Of a DNA stretch of 64,000 bases, positions 45,446 through 53,102 are shown piece by piece; the stretch's first letter is position 1, and each line of letters begins with the position of its first letter. Origin of the DNA: Palsa-147 sp963771905 (GTDB lineage Bacteria > Acidobacteriota > Terriglobia > Acidiferrales > UBA7541); NCBI GenBank assembly GCA_963771905.1, contig CAVYVI010000009.1, positions 186,001 through 250,000 on the forward strand, given 5' to 3'. The notes under the pieces are model-generated. The model saw only the letters and a list, made by a program, of their open reading frames with translations, was not told where the DNA came from and ran no database searches. A program made the translations under genes and the position numbers.

Positions 45446-45522
45446 AGGCCCGTAGCTCAGCTGGCTAGAGCGCTTCCTTGACACGGAAGAGGTCTGCGGT
45501 TCAAGTCCGCACGGGCCTACCA
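45446..45522 (+). tRNA. tRNA-Val (anticodon GAC)
   Basis: 77 nt with all arms: acceptor AGGCCCG/CGGGCCT, D-arm GCTC...GAGC, anticodon stem CTTCC/GGAAG with loop TTGACAC (GAC at the anticodon), T-arm TGCGG-TTCAAGT-CCGCA, discriminator A and an encoded CCA. The 3' part is duplicated 480 bases downstream. Confidence 0.95.
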
Positions 45523-45553
45523 TCTCTGATCGTATCGTCTCGCGGGAAGCCTC

Positions 45554-45739
45554 TTACAAATTGGCATCGAGAGAAAGATTCTCGATCATGGCATCGAGGT
45601 CCGATTGAGCCTGGTCGCGCTTGGATTGAAAGTCCGCCGACTCACGCTGGATCGCCTCAAGACGCGTCTCCTGGTCCGCAAGCTGTTGGGTATAACGCTG
45701 CGTCAGCGCGCGTTCCGAGAGGCAGCCGCAGCATGCCAA
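45554..45739 (-). pseudogene. Probable 3' fragment of a coiled-coil protein gene
   Basis: 61 codons starting at a TTG with no ribosome site and a stop only three codons upstream. The sequence is strongly heptad-like (RYTQQLADQETRLEAIQRES, KRDQAQSDLDAMIENLSLD) and reads as the C-terminal end of a longer protein whose 5' part is gone. It lies just behind tRNA-Val, where integration-linked loss is common. Family not identified. Confidence 0.35.
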
Positions 45740-45969
45740 GCCGCTGGCTCAGGGGGCGCCGGAGTTGTAATTAACGCCCGCGATTTTGAACCCAACCGGA
45801 AAACAAACCGCTGCGAATAAAAATGAATGACGAATCGCGCCAACCGTACAGTCTTAAGGGATGAAATGCAAACTGTGAAGCATCATGTCTATTTGAAGCG
45901 GTTTTGACCACAAATGATTCGAATGCTCATTTCCGCGCCGGGTTGCTAGAGCGGCAAATGAGTTCAGCG

Positions 45970-45996
45970 AGGTCTGCGGTTCAAGTCCGCGCGGGC
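45970..45996 (+). repeat. Duplicated 3' part of tRNA-Val (degenerate copy)
   Basis: 27 bases (AGGTCTGCGGTTCAAGTCCG and on) match tRNA-Val 45490-45516 with one mismatch. Further upstream, GCTAGAGC (45945-45952) still resembles the D-arm, but the anticodon arm and acceptor are degraded. Either a tRNA pseudogene or an attachment-site relic exactly 480 bases from the intact copy. Confidence 0.65.
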
Positions 45997-46220
45997 TGTC
46001 ATTTGATCTCGATGGACGTGGCCGTGTTTTCTCCGCTCTGTTCTTAACCATTCCGTACTGCTCTCTGTGCCGTTATAGTTCGCGCAAGGGGTGGCCGGTT
46101 GCTCTAGAATTGCGTGGAGCACATCCGTTTTTGCATTCGAGGCGAGACGTGAAGGCGACGAGAAAATGGCAGATTCCTGCCTCGGTGAAGAAAAAGAACG
46201 TCTCGAGCGGAGGGATCAAT

Positions 46221-46637
46221 ATGAAAGCAAGCGGCAAAGCCGTGGATGCCGTTCGGGCTGCGGACGCGGCGTGGCTGAAGGCTTATACCGCAAGAGATCT
46301 GGACAAATCGGTCGAGATCTGCGACGAACACGGCTCGATGCTTGTGCCCAATGCTCCGATGGTGACTGGAAAGAAAGCGATTGCGAAATTGATTGCGGCT
46401 GGGTTCGCGCTCCCGGACTACAAGCTCACATGGCATCCGAACAAGGCGGGGGTCGCCCGCTCGGGCGAACTTGGCTATACGAGCGGCACCTACAAATGGA
46501 GTTTCAAGGACGCATCGGGGAAAACTATTTCTGACAAAGGGAAGTATCTGATGGTGTGGAAAAAGCAGGCGGACGGTGCGTGGAAGCTATTGTTCGACAT
46601 GAACAACTCCGATCTGCCCTCGACTTCGCGACGCTAG
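46221..46637 (+). CDS. NTF2-like/DUF4440 (SnoaL-type fold) protein
   Basis: 138 aa from ATG 46221, with GGAGGG 7 bases upstream; the open frame before it (from 46110) is unconvincing. Cone-shaped NTF2-like fold: KAVDAVRAADAAWLKAYTAR, LDKSVEICDEHGSML, VTGKKAIAKLIAAGF and KYLMVWKKQADGAWKLLFDM, the usual last strand. Such proteins bind or isomerise small hydrophobic molecules; many are stress-related, so no substrate can be given. No signal peptide. Confidence 0.82.
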   Translation: MKASGKAVDAVRAADAAWLKAYTARDLDKSVEICDEHGSMLVPNAPMVTGKKAIAKLIAAGFALPDYKLTWHPNKAGVARSGELGYTSGTYKWSFKDASGKTISDKGKYLMVWKKQADGAWKLLFDMNNSDLPSTSRR

Positions 46638-46990
46638 TCGTTTTTTCCTCAGAACGGGACAAAAATTAAGAAGTTTTCCATGGCGAAGGTACTGATCTCC
46701 GCGCCACTTGGGTTCGTACATCCGGTGGGTAGAATTCGTGTTCCAATTTTCAGGTCGAAGAGGGGCACAACAGATTCTTCCAGACGTTGTCAACGTAACC
46801 GAATGTGAGAATGGCGCCGGCGGACTGCGGATTTTTTGCCGCGCAGTGAGGGCGTGAATGCCGGACCGAACTTGACGCCAGCGAACAGCGGGCGTATGGT
46901 TTGCGCACAACGATAAAGTTGAAATTCGAAATTCCGGCTTCCATTTTTCGGCGTCACAGTTTTCTCACATCACCTCACAGGAGCGCGCGC
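46638..46990. other. Intergenic region
   Basis: 353 bases between the NTF2-like and GYD genes. Nothing recognised: no hairpin with U-tract, no conserved frame. Confidence 0.45.
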
Positions 46991-47323
46991 ATGCCACACT
47001 ATCTCGTCCAGGTTGGATATACGTCCGATGCTTTTTCGGCCCTGGTCAAAAATCCCGTCAACCGCATGGAACAAGTCCGTCCAGCGATTGAGCGGCTCGG
47101 CGGCAAAATCATCAGCGGTTTCATGTCGTTCGGTGACTACGACACCTTGATGATTATCGAGCTGCCCTCGAACACCGATGCCGCCGCCATCGCCATCGCG
47201 GCAGCGGCTGGAGGGTCCGTGCGAGCTATCAAGACCACACCGCTGCTTACCGCTGAAGAGGCAATGGAGGCGTTGAAAAAGGCTCAGGGGACCGGGTATC
47301 GCGCCGTTGGCGCGGGCGCGTAG
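46991..47323 (+). CDS. GYD-domain protein
   Basis: 110 aa from ATG 46991 with CAGGAGCG upstream. MPHYLVQVGYTSDAFSALVK, then RPAIERLGGKIISGFMSFGD with the GxYD-type signature FGDYDTLMIIELP, match the GYD domain (ferredoxin-like alpha/beta, dimer). Function of the family is poorly known; members are small stress-associated proteins. The open frame upstream of 46991 is not family-like. Confidence 0.85.
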   Translation: MPHYLVQVGYTSDAFSALVKNPVNRMEQVRPAIERLGGKIISGFMSFGDYDTLMIIELPSNTDAAAIAIAAAAGGSVRAIKTTPLLTAEEAMEALKKAQGTGYRAVGAGA

Positions 47324-47626
47324 AAAAGCGTCGCGCGGCCTTCCGTCTAGCGGCAATTCAGGGCTGGTGTGTCCGCGCGATTCGAAGCGAGCCTCCGGGA
47401 GCTGTAGTCCCACGGCTGAGTCCGGAGCAGTCTGAATTTTTGAGCAATGGCGCTTCGGCTGAGGAAATTTCCTTTACAGGCGTTGGGCGGCCCGTCATGT
47501 GAAGTTGCGCATCGGGACTGTATTGGAAATCGCGGTTCGTGCCTGCCTTGAATTATCTCGATTGAATCCATTGCAGCGCTTTAAATCGTGGGATTTTCAT
47601 GAAACGTTGCGATGGTTGCGGCGGCC
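47324..47626. other. Convergent intergenic region with weak hairpin
   Basis: About 300 bases between convergent genes. A two-part hairpin at 47393-47427 (CTCCGG/CCGGAG and AGCTGT/ACGGCT) may end the GYD transcript. Otherwise nothing seen. Confidence 0.4.
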
Positions 47627-48922
47627 TCAGCGTAGCTCGGGCGGCGCGGAGCCGCCTGCGCACGCTCGAGCGCGCTCAAGGAGAAGGCTGCGTTCGCGCG
47701 CATTAAGCGTGAGAGTTGCCGCGCGCTCGAACTCAGCGCGCGCCTCGTCGCTGCGGCCGAGCTTGGCGAGGAGGTCGCCGCGAACACTTGGCAGCAGGTG
47801 ATAACTCTTGAGAGAGGTTTCCGAGGTGAGCGTATCGATGATCGCAAGACCGGCTGCCGGGCCGAACGCCATGCCGACCGCGACGCCGCGATTCAACTCC
47901 ACCACGGGCGACGGCATGAGCTTCGCGAGAGCATCGTAGAGCGCGGCGATCCGCCGCCAATCCGTTTCCGCCACAGTACTCGCGCGAGCGTGACATGCGG
48001 CGATCGAGGCCTGAAGCGCGTAGGGGCCATCAGGACCACCGAGCGCTTGAGCGCGTTCGAGCGCGGCGAGGCCGCGGTGGACGAGCACGTGATCCCAGCG
48101 TGCGCGATCCTGATCGAGAAGCAGGATTGGCTCTCCGGCAGGACCGACTCGCGCGCGCGTTCGCGACGCCTGGATTTCCATAAGCGCGATCAGGCCATGA
48201 ACTTCCGGCTCATTCGGAACTAGCCCGGCGAGGATCCGTCCCAGCCGCAGCGCGTCTTCGCACAACGCAGGGCGCATCCAGTCTTCACCAGCGGTGGCGG
48301 AGTAACCCTCGTTGAAGATGAGGTAGATCACCTCGAGGACCGACGCCAAACGCGCTGCAAGATCCGCACCACGAGGGACCTCGAAGGGAACCCGCGCTTC
48401 CGTGAGGGTCTGCTTCGCGCGGACGGTGCGCTGGGCGACGGTTGGCTCCGGGACAAGGAAGGCGCGGGCGATTTCCTGGGTGGTCAGTCCACCGAGCAGC
48501 CGAAGCGTTAGCGCAGCGCGTGCCTCGGTGGAGAGAACCGGATGGCAGGAGATGAACACGAGGCGCAGGAGATCGTCGCCGATGTCATCGTCGAGCGCGG
48601 CGTCGAGATCAGGCACAGCCATCTCCTGCTGGGACCGAAGCTCGCGACCCAGATCCTCATGCTTGCGCTCGAGGAGCTTATTCCGGCGAAAGAGGTCGAC
48701 GGCACGATGCTTCGCAGTGGCCATGAGCCAGGCGCCCGGGTTGTCCGGGACGCCCGACTTCGGCCACTGCTCGAGCGCAGCGACCAGCGCATCGTGTGCA
48801 AGGTCTTCGGCAAGCCCAATATCCCGCACGAACCGCATGAGACCCGCAATGAGCCTCGGCGACTCGATCCGCCAGACCGCGTCGATCGCCCGATGTGTAT
48901 CGGTGGCAGTCACCGCCACCAA
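47627..48922 (-). CDS. ECF42-type RNA polymerase sigma factor with TPR-like C-terminal extension
   Basis: 431 aa, twice the size of a simple ECF sigma. Region 2 (IDAVWRIESPRLIAGLMRFV, DLAHDALVAALEQWP, NPGAWLMATAKHRAVDLFRR), region 4 (LTLRLLGGLTTQEIARAFLV, EPTVAQRTVRAKQTL), then a long helical extension from about residue 180 (VIYLIFNEGYSATAG, WDHVLVHRGLAALERA, SPVVELNRGVAVGMAFG, LGRSDEARAEFERAATL). This is the ECF42 layout, and the family is known to be paired with DGPF-domain genes, as here (49003-49377). TTG/GTG start at 48922/48919; no anti-sigma gene is adjacent, as usual for this group. Confidence 0.92.
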   Translation of the reverse strand: MVAVTATDTHRAIDAVWRIESPRLIAGLMRFVRDIGLAEDLAHDALVAALEQWPKSGVPDNPGAWLMATAKHRAVDLFRRNKLLERKHEDLGRELRSQQEMAVPDLDAALDDDIGDDLLRLVFISCHPVLSTEARAALTLRLLGGLTTQEIARAFLVPEPTVAQRTVRAKQTLTEARVPFEVPRGADLAARLASVLEVIYLIFNEGYSATAGEDWMRPALCEDALRLGRILAGLVPNEPEVHGLIALMEIQASRTRARVGPAGEPILLLDQDRARWDHVLVHRGLAALERAQALGGPDGPYALQASIAACHARASTVAETDWRRIAALYDALAKLMPSPVVELNRGVAVGMAFGPAAGLAIIDTLTSETSLKSYHLLPSVRGDLLAKLGRSDEARAEFERAATLTLNARERSLLLERARACAGGSAPPELR

Positions 48923-49002
48923 TCACATCATCTTTGATTCGCCGGTGCAACAATTGCGCGGCCGCGGCTATTTCACGTGAAGCGATCTACGCGCTCGCGC
49001 CG

Positions 49003-49377
49003 CTATCCCTTAGCAGCGGAATTCTCCATCGTGAACACCTGGCGAATCTCGGTCTCGCCCTCCCAGCCGGGCCAGTATTTGTTGTGAAGTTCCATGAACT
49101 GGACCGCCGACTCGACCGCCTCTTCCTTCGATTTCAAGTCAAACATCGCGAATCCCCCGACGATCTCCTTGGCTTCCGTGAACGGCCCGTCGATCACAGT
49201 CACGCGCCCGTTGGAAACACGGACGCGCGTGCTCGCCGCTGTCGGCGCAAGGCCGCCGCTTGCAACCATCGTGCCGGATTTGGCCGCCTCTTCCCCGGCC
49301 TTCACCATGGCGTCCACCAGCTCCTTTGGCGGAGCGGCCTGAATCTCGGCGTGCTTGACCATCATCAAGAATCTCAT
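49003..49377 (-). CDS. YCII-related (DGPF domain) protein, partner of ECF42
   Basis: 124 aa. ATG at 49377 was chosen because AAGGAG lies 8 bases upstream. Ferredoxin-like fold with RFLMMVKH, VRVSNGRVTVIDGPFTEAKE containing the signature DGPF, and EIVGGFAMFDLKSKEEAVE. In many genomes these genes are next to and controlled by ECF42 sigma factors; the biochemical role is unknown. It precedes the sigma gene on the same strand, 80 bases away. Confidence 0.93.
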   Translation of the reverse strand: MRFLMMVKHAEIQAAPPKELVDAMVKAGEEAAKSGTMVASGGLAPTAASTRVRVSNGRVTVIDGPFTEAKEIVGGFAMFDLKSKEEAVESAVQFMELHNKYWPGWEGETEIRQVFTMENSAAKG

Positions 49378-49712
49378 CGTCAAATCTCCTTTTAGTTTCG
49401 AGTTGGGAGCTGGGCCTTCTGAAAAGTTTCAATCGGTGGGACTCAGCCTCCATTTATACGTCGAACGAGCGGCGGCGAAATCGACAGGCTCAGTATTATA
49501 TTTTACGGAATTTAGAAGGCTCGGCGATGCCCCGAATTGTGCGTCTCGCGGGCGCGCTCCGGGCGAATCGTGGGCTACCCGGAAGCGACTCCGTCACGTG
49601 TTCAATGAGTTTTCGTTCTTGAATCACGCGCGTTGGGACTGCCCCTGGAAGCTTTCCTCATTCCCGCATCCGACGAAAAGGTGCGCGCTTTCCCCGTTTT
49701 TCGATTCGGAGT
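49378..49712. other. Intergenic region
   Basis: 335 bases upstream of the DGPF gene and behind the kinase gene. Expected to hold the ECF42-dependent promoter of the DGPF gene; I cannot fix the motif by eye. Confidence 0.4.
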
Positions 49713-51485
49713 TCATCGTTCGGGCACCGTAATGTGCGCGGTGGATTCGACCGTGCGGGAGAAGCGGGGAAATTTCACAAGGAACACAGTTCCTGAACCG
49801 GAAGTCGTTTCGACCGTCACCGAACCGTCATGGTCGCGGACTATCTTGTTCACGATCGCGAGCCCTAGACCCGTGCCGCTGGACTTGCCCGAGCTAATGA
49901 AAGGATCAAACAGCGTCCCGCGGATGGAGGCCGGGATTCCCGTGCCATTGTCGGTCACGCGCACTTCGAAGGAGTCCGAGGTGGCGTGGATGGCAATCTG
50001 AATTTGACCTTGCGACTGTGCCGTGGCTTCGCACGCGTTGAGGATCAGGTTGAAGAAGGCGCGCTCGATTTTCTTGGAGTCGAAAACGCCTTCCATGTCG
50101 CCCGAAGTAGCGATTGAAATGTTTCGAGTGCGCAATTCGGGCCTGGTAACCACTGCATCGATGGCACGGCGAACCGTCTGATCGAGATATGCGGGCGCAG
50201 CGGTGATGGAGCCGTCGTCCCGCGCCAATTCGCGGAGTGAATCGAGGAGATCGGTCATCTGGTCCGTGGCCATCTGGATCTCGTGGTAAATTTCGTCCTT
50301 GTCGAGTTTCAGCTTATCGGCGTCGTGAAGAAATTCCGCGTTGGCGACGACCGCGGCGAGGTAGTGACGCAAATCGTGAGAGATCGAACTCGACGCGCGC
50401 CCGAGAGCTGAGATTCTTTCCGCCGCGACCCAGCGCCGCTGGGATTCAAGTAGCTCCCGTTGCATCGCCTCGAATGCTCTGCCGAGCTCGGCGACCTCAC
50501 CGCTGCCGCTCGGCGTGATGGAGTAGGTGTAATTACCGGCCGCGAGGGCGCGGACTCCTGCGACAAGATTTTCGAGCGGCCGGCTAATCGTGCGTGAAAA
50601 GAAGCTGAGCAGCACGGCGGCGAGGATCACCGCCGAAATGGCCACCAGCGAAATCGTGCCGTTCAATTGATGGAGGAAATGATTGACAGGCTCCAGGGAC
50701 ATCAACACGAAACACTGCACGGGCGTCCCGGGCGCGCGATGAATGAAAACGGACGCGACCTGGTATTCGACGCCGTCGAGCGACAATTCCATAGGTTGTG
50801 AACCGGAGCGAGATCCTTCGCGTGCGATCCAGCTCTGCAACTCGCCTTGCGCGCTCTGCGGAAGCGTCGAAGCAATCACGTTCGGGCCGGTGGTGAGCGC
50901 GATTTGACTCTCGGCGACGACCGCGAGCTGCTGGGCGACGGCCGTATCGACTTGATAGCCAACGGCGACCACTCCGAGTTGCCGGGGACTATTTCCACCT
51001 CCGGCCAGAATCGGATGGAGAAACACCTGATACAACTGGCCGTCGGCATACCACCACGGCGCATCTTCCCCTTGTTCAAGAGATTGCTTGAGTTCTTGCT
51101 CTGCGAGCGCGGTTCCCCATCCCGGCTTCTTCACATGGATTGCGTAAACATGGCCGTCGGTGCCGGCCAGCAGGAACAAGTCGCTCCCAGCGAGTCTCCA
51201 AAACGGCTCCGAGCCGTCCTGGATGGTCGGCGCATGCTCGGTGGTCATCAACGCTTTTAGAGTAGGAAGCTCCGCCAGCATCGCGGCGCTGCGCGACAAC
51301 TGGACTTCACGCTGATGCTGAACGCTTTGGAACGCGTGGATAGAGGCGTCCGTGCCGGCCCGCACGGATTCATTGACGGCGGAGCGCACGGTGTGCCGGA
51401 CGATGAGGACGATCCCTCCTGTGAGTCCGCAAATGATCAGCAGGCTCCAAATCAAGAGCTCGGTGCTGAGTCGTGGCCGCAGCAT
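49713..51485 (-). CDS. Membrane sensor histidine kinase (periplasmic Cache-like sensor)
   Basis: 590 aa. Helix 1 at 10-30, a periplasmic sensor domain of about 240 residues with Cache features (SDLFLLAGTDGHVYAIHV, QLGVVAVGYQVDTAVAQQL), helix 2 at 275-300, HAMP (LENLVAGVRALAAGNYTY), acceptor SSSISHDLRHYLAAV, and an HATPase with NLILNACEAT, VTDNGTGIP and GTGLGLAIV. The last gene of the porin-cupredoxin-regulator operon in transcription order, 24 bases after the regulator. It should sense a periplasmic ligand or redox state and phosphorylate that regulator. Confidence 0.93.
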   Translation of the reverse strand: MLRPRLSTELLIWSLLIICGLTGGIVLIVRHTVRSAVNESVRAGTDASIHAFQSVQHQREVQLSRSAAMLAELPTLKALMTTEHAPTIQDGSEPFWRLAGSDLFLLAGTDGHVYAIHVKKPGWGTALAEQELKQSLEQGEDAPWWYADGQLYQVFLHPILAGGGNSPRQLGVVAVGYQVDTAVAQQLAVVAESQIALTTGPNVIASTLPQSAQGELQSWIAREGSRSGSQPMELSLDGVEYQVASVFIHRAPGTPVQCFVLMSLEPVNHFLHQLNGTISLVAISAVILAAVLLSFFSRTISRPLENLVAGVRALAAGNYTYSITPSGSGEVAELGRAFEAMQRELLESQRRWVAAERISALGRASSSISHDLRHYLAAVVANAEFLHDADKLKLDKDEIYHEIQMATDQMTDLLDSLRELARDDGSITAAPAYLDQTVRRAIDAVVTRPELRTRNISIATSGDMEGVFDSKKIERAFFNLILNACEATAQSQGQIQIAIHATSDSFEVRVTDNGTGIPASIRGTLFDPFISSGKSSGTGLGLAIVNKIVRDHDGSVTVETTSGSGTVFLVKFPRFSRTVESTAHITVPER

Positions 51486-51509
51486 GAAGTTTCCTGCAAA
51501 TCCTTCGCC

Positions 51510-52244
51510 TTATTTCTTCGAAATTCCCGCACCGCTACCGCTTACAAATTTGTATCCGGAACCGTGCAACGTCAGAAAGTAACGCGGGTTGGCAGGGTCC
51601 GGCTCGAACTTCTGGCGCAGACGCAGAATGTGATTATCGACTGTGCGAGTTGTAGGGTAGTTGTCGTAGCCCCAGACTTCATTCAGGAGTTGCTGACGCG
51701 AAACGACGCGATCGAGCGAACCGGCAAGAAACTTCAGCAGCTTGAATTCCTGAGACGTTAACGAGACTGGTTTGCCGGCGCGCATCGCTTCCATGCTCGT
51801 GAAGTCGACTTGGGCGTCGCCAAATCGCAGGATATCGTGCTGAGAACCTTTAGACGCAACTTCAGTGGGCTTCGGTTCCGGCTCGCCCCGGCGCATGGCG
51901 CGGCGCACGCGAGCCAACAGCTCTTTCGGGCTGAATGGTTTCGTGACGTAGTCGTCGGCGCCGAGTTCAAGAAGAAGCACTTTATCCTCGACTTCCGCAT
52001 TCGCGCTCAACACAACGACCGGCACCGAGGGGGCCTGGGCTTTGAATGCGCGGCACAACTCTTTGCCGGGCAATCGCGGCAACTTCAGGTCGAGGACAAC
52101 GACACTCGGCGTCTCGTTTCTGAAACTTTCCAGGCCTGCAACGCCGTCTCCAGCGATGCGAACCAGCAGGCCGTCAGCCTCGAACAATCGCTGCAAGGTG
52201 CGCTGCATGGCTCGGCTGTCTTCGACTACGAGTACGCTATCCAT
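51510..52244 (-). CDS. OmpR/PhoB-type response regulator
   Basis: 244 aa from ATG 52244 (MDSVLVVEDSRAMQRTLQRL), with AGAGGCGAAGCA upstream; the open frame to 52403 overlaps the cupredoxin end and is not needed. Receiver with acceptor in VVVLDLKLPRLPG and the conserved Lys in DDYVTKPFSPKEL. Winged-helix DNA-binding domain (VSLTSQEFKLLKFLAGSLDR, DNHILRLRQKFE, PRYFLTLHGSGYKFV). Partner of the kinase directly downstream. Likely controls its own porin/cupredoxin operon (inference). Confidence 0.94.
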   Translation of the reverse strand: MDSVLVVEDSRAMQRTLQRLFEADGLLVRIAGDGVAGLESFRNETPSVVVLDLKLPRLPGKELCRAFKAQAPSVPVVVLSANAEVEDKVLLLELGADDYVTKPFSPKELLARVRRAMRRGEPEPKPTEVASKGSQHDILRFGDAQVDFTSMEAMRAGKPVSLTSQEFKLLKFLAGSLDRVVSRQQLLNEVWGYDNYPTTRTVDNHILRLRQKFEPDPANPRYFLTLHGSGYKFVSGSGAGISKK

Positions 52245-52359
52245 TGCTTCGCCTCTTCTTCTCGAAATTGCCGGCAGGAATCCGTCATTCATTACGCTCG
52301 CGAGCGGACGCGCCTGCCGCGCCGTTGCCGGCCCGCTCGCCATTCCGCGTGGAAAAGCG

Positions 52360-53097
52360 TCAGTATGTGAGGTTTTGATCGGTTGGATCATAATCGTTCC
52401 CATATTTATTCTTGTGATTCAGTGAATTCTGTTTTGCCACCACGATCGAGATCGTTGGCAGAGTGTGGGTGTCGCTCCCGATGACGATGGAGCGCGAGAG
52501 CGCCTCGAGGGCTTTTGGCATGGCGAACTCGTACCAGATGTGCAGATCGTAGGTTCCCGCAGGCACGTCGTTTATCGCGACGCGTCCCGCCTTGTCGGAG
52601 ATGCCGAAAAACTCCGAGTCAACCGCCAATACGACGGCCGTCATTTGCGGATGAATGTTGCAGAACACGTAGGACGCACCGGGCCGATCGAACACGACCT
52701 GTTTATGCGATCCGGCTTCGTAGAGGCCGAGATCGAATCGCTTGCCCTGGTACAACGAAAAAACATTATGAAACCATGGATCGAGATTCGGGAAATCGAC
52801 AACGGTTCCCGTGGGAACCACGAGCATGTTGGGCTCGAATGATTTGTTGTGCTGCACCATCCGATACTTCGGTCGGTCCGAACTCGCCTGCATCTGCGGA
52901 ATGGGATTCCGTGGCGACAGCCAGAAGACAACCCGAGAGGCGTCTTTCAGCGGCGCACGTGAATGGGCCTGAACGAGCACGGCCTTGCCCGTGACTTTTT
53001 CGAGGCGCGTCATCGGCGGATCGTTCCTCTGTGCCGCCGACGCGGAGACGACCACGAGAATCGCCACGAGAAACCTGGATTTGGCAGAAGCAATCAT
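52360..53097 (-). CDS. Secreted cupredoxin (plastocyanin-like) protein with Cna-B-like tail
   Basis: 245 aa with a signal peptide (SRFLVAILVVVSASAAQ). Blue-copper site is complete: His110 (PWFHNVF), Cys146 and His149 (VFCNIHPQM), Met152. The region before it, VVPTGTVVDFPNLDP, is the usual cupredoxin strand. After residue 165 comes a carboxypeptidase-regulatory-like strand pair (GRVAINDVPAGTYDLHIWYE). A secreted copper electron carrier or sensor. It starts 5 bases after the porin gene stop, so it is co-transcribed with it. Confidence 0.85.
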   Translation of the reverse strand: MIASAKSRFLVAILVVVSASAAQRNDPPMTRLEKVTGKAVLVQAHSRAPLKDASRVVFWLSPRNPIPQMQASSDRPKYRMVQHNKSFEPNMLVVPTGTVVDFPNLDPWFHNVFSLYQGKRFDLGLYEAGSHKQVVFDRPGASYVFCNIHPQMTAVVLAVDSEFFGISDKAGRVAINDVPAGTYDLHIWYEFAMPKALEALSRSIVIGSDTHTLPTISIVVAKQNSLNHKNKYGNDYDPTDQNLTY

Positions 53098-53102
53098 AAT
53101 TG

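Larger units (their letters stand above)
45523..46220. other. Gene-poor stretch behind tRNA-Val
   Basis: About 700 bases. Holds a probable coiled-coil gene fragment (45554-45739, minus) and a degenerate 3' tRNA copy (45970-45996). The rest shows no coding signature. Looks like a site of past insertion and loss. Confidence 0.5.
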
